From: Macrostomum hystrix
Lineage: Eukaryota > Platyhelminthes > Macrostomidae
Direction: 5' to 3'
Assembly: GCA_950097015.1 (NCBI GenBank)
Contig: CATNEN010000001.1
Coordinates: 21,443,501 to 21,507,500, forward strand
DNA: 64,000 nucleotides
The position numbers and the translations under genes are program-made. Below, one piece after another: positions 11,568-22,711 of the stretch (within the stretch, counting starts at the first letter, position 1; each line of letters opens with the position of its first letter). The notes under the pieces are model-generated. The model made no database searches. It was not told the DNA's origin and saw only the letters and a list, made by a program, of their open reading frames with translations.

Positions 11568-14500
11568 CTGCCAGTTGAGAGTTGCAACAAAATACAAAAC
11601 TGACATGAAATCTACAAATCTCTTTACATAGCAAAAATACACCAACAATAGTAAGAAAAAGGCTCGGTTGATTGCTGACGCTAATTAATATCCACAAAGA
11701 AGACTCTCTTCGTTAGAAATAATCGCTGATAGAAATCCAAGATGGCCGCTGAAACGGAGAATTTTTTGACGCTTTTCCCCTCGATTCTATTATATACTAC
11801 GCTTGTGCAAGAATAACATGCGACTGGAATTTGGTTCAGTAGTGTAATGCGCCTATTTCGCTTAGAAAAATTTCTCGACTTATTGAAAGAGTGGAGTTTT
11901 TATGCAAAATACATTTTAAAAGGAAATTAAAAAACGAATTTTAGTAAAAAATGATATGCTAAGAATACAATCATAGTTGCATGTGTATTTTAAAATACAA
12001 AATTAACTGAAAACTTTACAAAGCGAAGTAGTAACATTGCTGTAAAGCATTTCCGTAGCACCATTCAATTGATAATTTGTACTCAGTAGGTTGTTGCGTT
12101 TAGTAGTTAAAGACATTGAAAAATTACCTGATTATATATAGTTAAAGACTCTGACCTTGATTTGTTATTTCTATTCCTTTTATGTATCTAACGCTGCATT
12201 TCATGAGTAGTATAAGCCATGCATTTCGAATTGTCATGAAATTTAGCTTTTTACGTGGCGTGGCGTGTTAAATTAGTCAGCCCACACAAGTTAAGAGAAC
12301 AGAGAGGATAGACCAGCTAGAGATGGCCTGGATAGTGAAAACCTCTCTACGCCGCTTTTTTGCTTGCATACTATATGATAGCAATATTCGTGTACAATAT
12401 CAGGTCTGCATTTTGCACGTCTCAGCAAGTTATCATTATCACGAGTTGCTCAATTCATGTAGGCTCGACAGCAGTCCGTAATACGTTTCTTCGATTACAC
12501 TTTAAGCTATAGCTTTTAATCTTTCTGCTTTAAAAGGGATCCATTCACTCCATCTGATAAACTTTAATATTAAAAAAGTCAGTCCAATGCGAGAGAAACA
12601 CTCAAGGATCAAGGATGTCTTATCTTAGTAAAACTTTAAATATGAATATTAAGAATTAGTATACTTCGCTTAAAAATATAGCTCTCTAGAATTTGCAGAT
12701 ATCAATTAGGCTCTTCAATGACAAACGAGGCCAATTAAAGACCCGAACGAGTGAATAGTTAGTCACACGGCCCTTTAGGAGCAGTTATTCGTGTCTTGCA
12801 CCTGGCACCGAGTTTTAGATAGGCCAAAAATGGGCACCAAAGAGCAGAGCACTGCTCACGTGTTCCAATCGACTCTCGCATGCAGTTGCTGGACTCAGGG
12901 CATTCCTAATCTATTCACAGTATACGCTCAAATACATATTGAATTGACAAGGCGTTGTCCACGTGGGTCCAACGCACTGCCGACAGTCGAGAAGTGTCAT
13001 GCGATCAATTGCCAACTAGTTATTTAATAGTGCAACCAACCAATCGCAACAAGATGAGGGCAAGTTTCTATTTAAAATAATTCACGCAGTGAAGCCATTT
13101 GTACTCGATTTAGAGTGAGTGAGTGAATTTTAATAACTGGTACAATATTTTTTGTTATAACTGCGTACACAAAAAGCCGGCAAATATTTTATTTATAACA
13201 AATCATGAAAAACGTTTATATAGGTGCGCATTTATTACTTTGCTTCAGCTTTTTCGTTTTCTTCACTAGGCGGACAAGCAAAGAAGCGAAGTGTATGCAG
13301 ATATACTATTATTATTATTATTCTTATTATTTTATTAGTGAGATAAAAAAAGAAGTTTGAGAAACGCAGGCAAAATCCCGTGAACGAACAGACAGAACAG
13401 AACAGAAAACTAACAACAGCAACAACGAGAGAACATGTGAGAATAATTGTTAATTAACCAGCTTTTTAAAAAATTAGAATTATTAGAGAAACTCTCACGC
13501 GTGTTAACTTAGGTGAACAGCTACGGCTAACAGTCGAACAGCTCTAAAAGTACAACTCGGTTCTAGCGAGGAATGCTATTAATAAAGAAGAACAATAATC
13601 AAAATAAGCTTTCTTACTTCGCTACTGGACTTATGCATATGCGAGAACAAATGTGCAGCGTGTGATGAAAATTTACTAGAATCATTGATTCTAATTAAAA
13701 TCAGTGCGCTTACAAAACAGGGATCAATACATTCTAGGAAAGAGGTGCACACAAGACCAAAATATGATATTTTGCTGGCCTGAAGAAACCTTGCTTTTGC
13801 TTGTTTATCGATTAAAAAAGCAGCAGAAATTGTGCCAAGCGAACTGAGGGAAGGTAATAAAATGCAGATTTCATTGCAGATGCTAGGCACAGCAATGAAC
13901 CATTGGATGAACATTCTCAATCATCAATAACAATGCTTTTGTTAATAGTTTGATCTGTAACTCAGGGAGTGTGTGTTGCCAGGTGCTCATGCCTGCCCAT
14001 ATTGTTCTGCCATTGTGCATGTGTGACACCAATGTGTTTGGTTAACAAAAATGGCAAACAACTCAATTGACGGGAATTAATTGGGATAGCAAAAATGAAC
14101 AACTTCCATGAAATCACAGATCAGACAAGAAACTTACTGAAGCAATCATTTCATTAATGAATGTAACATACACATCTTGTGTATCTCGATTTTATACATA
14201 CTGGGTAGCTTTGTTGACCTAAATATTAAAATAATCTAGTACTGTTTACCGGCCCTTACAAGCAATGCTGGCAATTGCTGAACATTGTCACTGACCAATT
14301 GACACAGTCCCTATTAGTTTGGGAAGTGCCATAGACTAATAGCTATGTGCAAGGTGCAACTTCTAAAACAACATTGGTCACTGACAGTTAAATAGCTGTC
14401 ATAAAAAGTTCAAAGATGGTCATTGCAATGGTGAGGAAGGTTCAAATGACAGAAAACCCAGTATATATAACTTAAGTGCATTCGAGCGACACAAAGTTTG

Positions 14501-15500
14501 ATTTGCAAAACATAAAAAAATGAATTAGGAATTAATTACAGCATGACAGAACACGGGCACAGGCTAAGCTAGCTGGACTATTGGAGGGGGCTAATGGATG
14601 CCAAGCTTAAATGATCGCGGCACTAGTTTGGTGGCACTTACACAAGGTGACAACGAGAGGCTCAATGTGAGGAGAAACACGAACTAAAGCTTCACTTGGA
14701 TTACTAATAACATAAGCATTACAGTTTACGGATTACTTTAAGTACTAAAGCGTGGTTATTTCTACAAAGGAAAGTAATTAAATATTATAGCAGACAGTCT
14801 GCTCATACTTGTACACTCCACGGCTAAACAAAACAGCGATAATTAATTCAATCATAAATCATGTTCTATTTGATATAAAAGAATAAATAAACAAACCTAA
14901 ACAACTAAAAAAACAAACGAATTAACAAAGAAAAACAAACAACAAGCACAGACGAGGAGGAAGGCTAGTTAGACATTTTTACGAAATTTACGAAATGTTA
15001 CACGTTTTTAGTACACGTTGCACTTTTTCAACGCTGAAATCTGAAATGGTAAGTAAAAAATGTTTTCATTTCTACTCATGTCAGTAGTGCAACGGGAGAT
15101 TGGAATGCGGCCAATTCCAAATTAATTGCGCTAGGTCCAGCCAGATTAAATTGCTTCCACCTGCCTGGTTTTAATCTAGTTCAATCCAATCTATCTCCCA
15201 GTCATTCCCTCATCTGCCCAGTTTTCCGCGAAATCATTATTAATTTCTTACTGACTGATAAGCCAAATCTTACTGGCTTACTGACTGCCCATTATTCTTT
15301 CAGGATTAAGCAGCCCTTCTTACGGTCGATATTTAGCCTACAGCATTCGCTAATCTGAGCTAATAAAAAATATTATCAACGATAATCAACTGACTTGCAA
15401 AGTATCTGCCCAACCTGGCTAATTGTCGATCGGTCCTTCGACCTACCTGACAACCTGAAACCTCCATGTCCATCGGCGCTTGGCCTATCTGTTCAGCCCT
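11568..15500. other. AT-rich intergenic region between EPC and the MBD5/6-type gene
   Basis: Nearly 4 kb without supported coding sequence. It contains an (ATT)n stretch near 13308-13335 and several A-rich runs. It should hold the EPC promoter (immediately above 11567) and the 3' UTR of the MBD5/6-type gene. Confidence 0.6.
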
Positions 15501-15504
15501 TCTT

Positions 15505-15735
15505 TTCTGCATCTGTCCATCTGTCCTTCCCTACCTGTCCATCCGTCCTTCCCTACCTGTCCATCCATCCTTCCCTACCTGTCCATCCGTCCTTCTCTAC
15601 CTGTCCATCCGTCCTCCCCTACCTGTCCATCTGCCCTCCCTAACCTGTCCATCCATCCTCCCATTGTTGTCCACCCGTCCTCCCATACCTGTCTACTCGA
15701 CATACTATACCTGTCCACCTGCTCTCCTTACCGCC
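15505..15735. repeat. 22-bp pyrimidine-rich minisatellite
   Basis: Tandem CTACCTGTCCATCCGTCCTT plus CC. Because 22 is not a multiple of 3 and the unit has no stops, all three plus frames stay open, giving three overlapping ORFs that are not genes. It lies just beyond the stop of the MBD5/6-type gene, possibly inside its 3' UTR. Confidence 0.9.
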
Positions 15736-15875
15736 AACCTGTCCTATTCTATACGCACTAGCACTATACGCCTTCTGTACGCCAGCTAATGAGGCAGATA
15801 ACTCACACTAGCATCGCATCGCAGAGACAAAAGGCAACAGCAAATAGAGCTCTGAGTTGACAATCAACCAACAGC

Positions 15876-16391
15876 TCAGTGCGAATTCGCCGCTCCCGGA
15901 TCATTGTCCAGCAGGTCTGGCCGCGCTTGACAAGCTTCGGTCTGCTCGCGCACCATCGCCGAGGGCAGAAATTCAAGCAGCGACTTCGACGAAATCTCCG
16001 GCCAACGAGACGGTCGACCGTCTGGAGCCGACGGCGCCCGCTGACGACCGTCAAGCCGATGCTGCTGCGGGTGCTGATGGCTGGCATCAGTGGCGGCGAA
16101 ATGGCCATTCGAAGCGTGCCGCTGACGCAGCATTCGGCCGGAGAAGTTGGACCAAGCCTGAGCCGGCCCAGTCTGAGTAGATATCGGAGCCGAGATCCAT
16201 GTGACGGAGCTGCCAGGCACCACAAGGCGGGACTCAGGGCTGGCCACACGGCGCGGCGCGATCACGATCACACTCTCTGCGCTGGCCTCCAGATCATTCT
16301 CTTCGGTGGCCTCGGCTGCTGCCGGAGCTTTGCTGTCATCGTCTGTCTCATCCTGATCGTCTTGGGCCGCTGGAGGCTCATCAGCTTCGGC
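15876..16391 (-). CDS. MBD5/6-type terminal coding exon
   Basis: Acceptor CCTGATCAACAG before GCCGAAGCT, 172 codons including TGA at 15878-15876. Starts AEADEPPAAQDDQDETDDD, acidic, then SVIVIAPRRVA and AWSNFSGRMLRQRHASNG, with a His/Gln-rich stretch. No domain recognised. The other two minus frames are open but do not splice in phase. Confidence 0.75.
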   Translation of the reverse strand, partial: AEADEPPAAQDDQDETDDDSKAPAAAEATEENDLEASAESVIVIAPRRVASPESRLVVPGSSVTWISAPISTQTGPAQAWSNFSGRMLRQRHASNGHFAATDASHQHPQQHRLDGRQRAPSAPDGRPSRWPEISSKSLLEFLPSAMVREQTEACQARPDLLDNDPGAANSH

Positions 16392-19300
16392 CTGTTGATC
16401 AGGTTAGGAGAAATTTTAAGCAGTGACGAAATATCTGATCAGGATGGGAATCTCAGTCTGAGCATCTGATCAGGATGGGAATCTCAGTCTGAGCATATCT
16501 GAGCAGGATGGGAATCTCAGTCTGAGCATATCTGAGCAGGATGGGAATCTCAGTCTGAGCATATCTGAGCAGGATGGGAATCTCAGTCTGAGCATATCTG
16601 AGCAGAATGGGAATCTCAGTCTGAGCATATCTGAGCAGGATGGGAATCTCAGTCTGAGCATATCTGAGCAGGATGGGAATCTCAGTCTGAGCATATCTGA
16701 GCAGGATGGGAATCTCAGTCTGAGCATATCTGAGCAGGATGGGAATCTCAGTCTGAGCATATCTGAGCAGGATGGGAATCAGACACTCAGAATTTCGGCT
16801 TACCTCATCTTCTTTCGACTTTTTAGCAGCCTCTTCATCTTCAACGCCGACTGCAGCCCTCTTCAGCTCCAAGCGTCGGGCACTGCGGCAGCCACCGTCG
16901 AGCTGCTGCTGCTGCTGCTCCTGACTGAGCGGCGGCGGCCACAGAGTGGGACTATCCGGCCGGAAATTGAACAGCTGCCTGACAGCTTCCAGAGCTTCGG
17001 CGCTGTCGCTGCCGCCAGCGTCCGCATCCGACTCAGCTGCGGTGTCGTCAGCCTGGGAGCAGGAGCCGCGCTTCTGCCGGCGCTGCCTCAGGTCGCAGGC
17101 AGGCGGCAGGGCGCACAGGCAGGAGTCCGGCCGGCTCAGGTAGCCGCGGACAGCGTCGGCGCTAGACAGCAGCTCACCGGAGCAACTGCGGGTCGGGCGG
17201 GGTCAAGAGGGTCAAGAGGGGTCAAATAATAATCACCAGACACAGAAGTGTGATGTGGAATGGAAACGAAAAAGAGACTTTAGATGAGATGAAAAATATC
17301 AATAACAATAATGTTTATATAACTTGAAAAATAGTAATATGATGAGACCTTAATGAGACTGACCCGATAATCCACTCGCAGGTAGCTAAGTGTGACCCGA
17401 TAATCCCCTCACTTGTATCTAGCTGTGAACCGATACCCCACTAAAGTAGGTGTGACCCGATAATCCGCTCACTGGTAGCTAGGCGTGACCCGATAATCCA
17501 CTCACAGGTAGCTAGGTGTGACCCGATAATCGACTCACAGGTAGCTAGGTGTGACTTGATAATCCACCTACAGGGAGGTGTGACTTCCTAATCCACCTAC
17601 AGGGAGGTGTGATCCGATAATCCACTTACAGGGAGGTGTGGCCCGATAATCCACCTACAGGGAGGTGTGACTTCATAATCCACTTACAGGGAGGTGTGGC
17701 CCGATAATCCACTCACAGATAGCTAAAAGGTAGATAAGAGTACAGAATCAGCAGGAGAATTCGCTAGATAATGTAAATCTAATATTGAGAAAATGACACG
17801 ATTGAAGTACACAATAATCTCACCAGCCCAAAGGGGAGCAAAATGAGAGAGAGAGAAAAGAGAAAAATAAAAAACCGAAGCATGGCCAAAGAGTGGTACA
17901 TCTACTTACACACACAGTAAGACAGATTGACAAAGAGGTGGAGAAAAGCACACAAAACTACTTTATTATGATGGTAAATGATGATTTATGATTAATGCTT
18001 ACTCTATACAAATTACACACTATGTGCGAGTGTTATGCATAAGCGGATAGGTCTTTGTAGCCGCCGACTTAGTCTGGGGCGCAGTCCGGATAAATTAGAC
18101 AAAATTAAATAGTTGAAAAAAGAAACACACAAAACTGATCAATCAACAGGTTATGTAAACGGTATTGGTTGCTTGTTTAAAGTGATTATTATAAGAGATT
18201 GATAAATATGTAATGCAACAAGCCAATGGTACCGGAGTATAGTAGCAGCAGCAGCAGCAGCAGCAGCAGCAGTGTAACAATCAAATTTCCATTACAAAAA
18301 TGCATGTCAAAACAAAATACCGCCGGCAAAGAGAAGAACAAAATGATTTTAATAAACTACGCTGATGAGTAGACGATTAGTATAGGAAAAAACACAGTGG
18401 TAATGCGTGTGCCGTGTGTGCCGTGTGTGGTGCAGATTATATGAACTGTCTCTCTTTAGACTAGAATAAACTAGAAGCAAATAATCAGAATCATAACAAT
18501 GATTAAATAAGTATTCAGAATCAGGCGAACTAGGGTCTTCCTGGGTCTTATTATGTTAAGAAATTATAACAAAAAACTAACAAACTAAATGACAAGGAGA
18601 CAATAATGAGCTTCAATCCAGAATGAAGATGAATTGAATTTGATCAATAAGATCAAACCTATTTGTATTTTAATAATTTTCCCTTTAATTCTTCTTCAAA
18701 AAAGAAGTTCAGAGACAAGAATAAAATGTATCATACCGACCGGCGCCTTGGCAACTGCCAACACAGACAGTTGCAGAGCTGCGAATTCCGTTGCAAGGCA
18801 CCTGCAGATTAGCCTGATGAATCGCGCGTGCAATGATTTGATTTTCTATATATTTGAAAGCCAGAAAGACTGCTAAAACTGCGTTTGGCATGTATTGATT
18901 GATATGCACCTGTCGCTTGTTATCAGGGTGAAGAACTTACACACAGATGGCTTGCTGAATATCTGGATGTTGGTATTTAACTACTTTTGCATTGTCAAAA
19001 ACTATTTAAAATAACTATAAGTGAATATTATTTTCTTAAACTTAAACGACAATCTACTTCAAGACTCTTTGGGTCTCTTGGACATGGGATTTTTATCCCT
19101 AAAAACTGAGAGTTGAAAAGTTTTATTCCACAGTTCTTCTAGTTGTCGGATCCTTATTCCTAAAACTATTCAGCTCCTAAAGTTGCATGATTTTGAACCT
19201 CAGCTCAAAGAGATTTGTCGGATTTTGATCCTCAGCTCAAAGAGATTTGTCGGATTTTGATCCTCAGCTCAAAGAGATTTGTCGGATTTTGATCCTCAGC

Positions 19301-22300
19301 TCAAAGAGATTTGTCGGATTTTGATCCTCAGCTCAAAAAGATTTGTCGGACTTTGATCCTAAGCTAAAAAATCTATGGGATTTTGATCCTCAGCTCAAAA
19401 AGATTTGTCGGATTTTAATCCTCAGCTCAAAGAGATTTGTCGGATTTTGATCCTAAGCTAAAAAATCTATGGGATTTTGATCCTCAGCTCAAAAAGATTT
19501 GTCGGATTTTAATCCTCAGCTCAAAGAGATTTGTCGGACTTTGATCCTAAGCTAAAAAATCTATGGGATTTTGATCCTCAGCTCAAAAAGATTTGTCGGA
19601 TTTTAATCCTCAGCTCAAAGAGATTTGTCGGATTTTGATCCTAAGCTAAAAAATCTATGGGATTTTGATCCTCAGCTCAAAAAGATTTGTCGGATTTTAA
19701 TCCTCAGCTCAAAGAGATTTGTCGGATTTTGATCCTAAGCTAAAAATTCTATGGGATTTTGATCCTCAGCACCTAGAAATGTATGATTTTTATCCTCAGC
19801 TCAAAGAGATTTGTCGGATTTTGATCCTTAACTCAAAAAGATTTGTCGGACTTTGATCCTAAGCAAAAAAAAATTTATGGGATTTTGATCCTTATCTCCA
19901 ATAGTTGTGGGATTTTTATCCTCAACTCCAAAAGTTGTCGGATTTTGATCCCCAGCTTCTAGAGTTGTGGGACCTTTATACCCTCTAAAATGGTACGAAT
20001 TATTTGGACTTACAATCCAAACATTTAATAACTTCGAACTTATATTAGGGTACCTATTAAAAGTCTTGTTACCACAAAGCGAGACAAAAGAATGTTCATC
20101 TTTTTAGTTTAAACAAGATTAGGGATTACAAAAATTCTAGTTTAAAAAAGCAACAGAAACAGGTCATTTAAGTATATATGAGCGCATGACTCGGCTGGTT
20201 TGTGTGCGAATTGCACTACTTACTTACCCTCAGTGAGTAGCTATAAAGAGTGTAGGAAGTATTTATTGCAAAATGAACAAAACAATCATTTAAGTTTGTC
20301 GTGAGCAGAAATTTCGATTTATACTTTACCTGACTTTTCACGAGGTCGTGAGCTGAGCAGCTAAGAATCACAAATTAATAGATGTGAAACAAAAATATTG
20401 TTGACATTAGTTTTAAACAGTTTGTGCAGTTCAATAACTTGAAATTTCCCAGGAAATAGCATTGATTAATGCGTGAATATAACGTTTTTAGTATAACAAA
20501 AAGGGCTGCGTTGTTAAAAAAAAGCGCAATTAACACAGATTAGCGTGAAGCTCTGAAAACGACAATCACGAACATACCTTATTTTATAGACGAGAGGTAA
20601 TAAGAACAACCGGTTAGATAATTCATTGGGTAAAAACTGACACGTATTAATTGGTTTGCTAACCTGAAAACATTTTTTATATCACTGAAACTTATTCTTC
20701 CCAAAATCGTTAGATTTAAATCCTAATGTCATATCCTGAATACCTGAACCCTGATCCCACATCCTGAATACCTGAACCCTGATCCCACATCCTGAATACC
20801 TGAACCCTGATCCCACATGCTGAATACCTGAACCCTGATCCCACACCCTGAATACCTGAACCCTGATCCCACACCCTGAATACCTGAACCCTGATCCCAC
20901 ATGCTGAATACCTGAACCCTGATCCCACACCCTGAATACCTGAACCCTGATCCCACATGCTGAATACCTGAACCCTGATCCCACATGCTGAATACCTGAA
21001 CCCTGATCCCACACCCTGAATACCTGAACCCTGATCCCACATGCTGAATACCTGAACCCTGATCCAACATGCTGAATACCTGAACACTGATCCCACATGC
21101 TGAATACCTGAACCCTGATCCCACACCCTGAATACCTGAACCCTGATCCCACATGCTGAATACCTGAACCCTGATCCCACACCCTGAATACCTGAACCCT
21201 GATCCCACATCCTGAATACCTGAACCCTGATCCCACATGCTGAATACCTGAACCCTGATCCCACACCCTGAATACCTGAACCCTGATCCCACATCCTGAA
21301 TACCTGAACCCTGATCCCACACCCTGAATACCTGAACCCTGATCCCACATCCTGAATACCTGAACCCTGATCCCACATCCTGAATACCTGAACCCTGATC
21401 CCACATGCTGAATACCTGAACCCTGATCCCACACCCTGAATACCTGAACCCTGATCCCACACCCTGAATACGTAGTTTTATTTTAATTATTAGAGTTAGA
21501 TGAGAATTAGTTTAATTTAGTGGTAAAATAAGTTAGGTAGAACAAAAAAACTAATTCTAACGTCTCAGTTGACGTAAGCGAAGGAAGTAATAGGTTTGTT
21601 ATAAACATCTAGACAACCAATACAAAGCACATTTTTCAAACCGTTGGAAATCAAACAACATCAATAGTGCATTTGTTTGATAAAAAAAAGTGATTAGAAA
21701 AATGATTTAACACTTGAAGAAGTCAATAGTAGTAAGCATGGAACCACCAGCCGGCAAAGCAAGCTAAAAGCAGAGATGTAGAAAGCAACAATAGCTCAGA
21801 GGTGAGTATTACCTGCGATATGAGACGCATCCGTGTTCGTCAACCAGCCTCTGCCAGAGATTCACACTCCTAGACTGCTGCTGCTGTTGAGTATCGGAGC
21901 GATGAGAATCTTCCTCGACTGTCGACTGATGATCGCCAACTGTCGCTTCCGCATCGGTTGTTGCTGGCGCATTGGACGACGATGCGGGTGCAACTGAGGC
22001 TGCAGCGGCGGAGGAGGACAGGGGTCGCGGCGTGGTAACAGCGCTGGACACCGCGGACGCGTGACCTGGCGTGCCGGGACCTCCGCTGCCCTTCACAGAT
22101 GACGAATAGTGATGGCGCTGATGATGATTCTGCTGCTGCTGCTGATGCTGCTGCTGCATATGGTGCTGCTGGAGGGCCTGCAGCTGCTGGAACTGGTGCA
22201 GCTGGTGCAGCTGCAGCGCCTGTTGATGAGCCTGCTGTTGAGCCTGGGCCTGAGAGATTGCAGCCGCAGCCGCTAGCTGCTGAGCATAGTAGTTCTGAGC

Positions 22301-22708
22301 CAATAGAAACTGCTGCTGCTGCTGCTGGGCCGCCTGTTGCTGCTGCTGCTGCTGCTGAGCCAGCATGAGCTGGTGCAGAGGGTTGGTCAGCATGCCTACA
22401 CCGGCTGGGCCATAAAGTGCCGCTGCAGCTGCGGCAGCTTGGGCCTGCTGAATCATGAACTGCTGCTGCTGCTGCTGCTGCAACTGCTGCTGATGCTGCG
22501 GCAGCATAACATACTGCAGCTGGGCGGCGGTTGACACGGCTGGAATAGCAGCGGCCAACGGGTGCTGAGCCACTAGGCCGGGAATACTTGTAGCAACGCC
22601 TGGTAGCGGCAAAGCTTGCCCGCCGGCGCCAGCAGCGGAGGCGGCTGCATAGAACTGCGGCGGCAGATACTGTCCATTAGGATTCGGGCAAGCCGGCCGT
22701 AAGTTCAT
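15876..22708 (-). CDS. MBD5/6-type methyl-CpG-binding-domain protein with polyQ/Ala N-terminus
   Basis: Three coding exons: 22708-21813, 17185-16804 and 16391-15876, with phases 2 then 0, 597 aa. Exon 1 encodes MNLRPACPNPNGQYLPPQFY, then long Gln and Ala-Gln stretches. The MBD crosses the first splice junction: VNLWQRLVDEHGCVSYR (282-298) joins SCSGELLSSADAVRGYLSRP (299-318). The pattern W-x-R-x-V-D-x-x-G-V-x-Y-x-S-x-S-G-x-L-L, the following Cys-containing DSCLCALPPAC, and QLFNFRPDSP (369-378) match the extended MBD of MBD5/MBD6, where a VFNFDP motif follows, better than MeCP2 or MBD2/3. Vertebrate MBD5/6 do not bind methyl-CpG detectably and associate with the BAP1-ASXL (PR-DUB) H2A deubiquitinase. 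The C-terminus (427-597) is acidic then Ser/His-rich, with no PWWP domain seen. In vertebrates the MBD is at the extreme N-terminus, whereas here about 280 Q/A-rich residues precede it. Confidence 0.8.
16436..16782. repeat. 33-bp minisatellite in MBD5/6-type intron 2
   Basis: About ten copies of a 33-bp unit with core GAGCAGGATGGGAATCTCAG, very homogeneous. It nearly fills the 412-bp intron between 16392 and 16803. The unit is 11 codons without stops on the minus strand, so exon 2 reads straight into it (EIPILLRYAQT repeats). Intron retention would lengthen the acidic tail. Confidence 0.95.
16804..17185 (-). CDS. MBD5/6-type coding exon 2: second half of MBD
   Basis: Acceptor CCCGACCCGCAG before TTGCTCCGG, donor GATGAG|GTAAGC. 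The exon (382 nt) restores phase 0. It encodes SCSGELLSSADAVRGYLSRP, DLRQRRQKR, LFNFRPDSP, a short QEQQQQQ run and an acidic-basic end (EDEEAAKKSKEDE). Confidence 0.88.
17370..17725. repeat. Degenerate ~33-bp minisatellite in MBD5/6-type intron 1
   Basis: Repeats of GTGACCCGATAATCCACTCA followed by CAGGTAGCTAGGT-like sequence. The second half shifts to a shorter CAGGGAGGTGTGA variant. More diverged than neighbouring arrays. Confidence 0.85.
18243..18273. repeat. (CAG)n microsatellite
   Basis: An uninterrupted AGC/CAG run of about ten units inside the first intron of the MBD5/6-type gene. Not in an ORF that joins any exon. Confidence 0.9.
19155..19975. repeat. 32-bp minisatellite with higher-order structure
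   Basis: Tandem units with core CAGCTCAAAGAGATTTGTCG followed by GATTTTGATCCT. From about 19350 a compound pattern repeats, in which a diverged AAGCTAAAAAATCTATGGGA unit alternates with two standard units. This indicates amplification of a multi-unit block. In intron 1 of the MBD5/6-type gene. Confidence 0.92.
20733..21470. repeat. 28-bp minisatellite
   Basis: About 26 near-identical units, core CTGAATACCTGAACCCTGAT followed by CCCACATC/ACCC/ATGC variants. Stop-free in all three minus frames, giving three ORFs of about 245 aa that are artefacts. It lies in intron 1, about 340 bp from the donor of exon 1. Confidence 0.96.
21813..22708 (-). CDS. MBD5/6-type coding exon 1: Q/A-rich region and first half of MBD
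   Basis: ATG at 22708-22706, 3 nt after an acceptor-like AGATTTGCAG. Donor CGCAG|GTAATA at 21812. Many glutamine runs are encoded mainly by CAG, and the reverse strand therefore shows CTG-rich spurious ORFs. Exon length is 896 nt, so the exon ends in phase 2 within the MBD. Confidence 0.85.
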
Positions 22709-22711
22709 GGC

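Noticed and set aside
20682-21462. Three overlapping minus-strand ORFs of 243-250 aa
   Set aside because: All are translations of a 28-bp tandem repeat without stops; no start context, splice sites or amino-acid pattern beyond the repeat.
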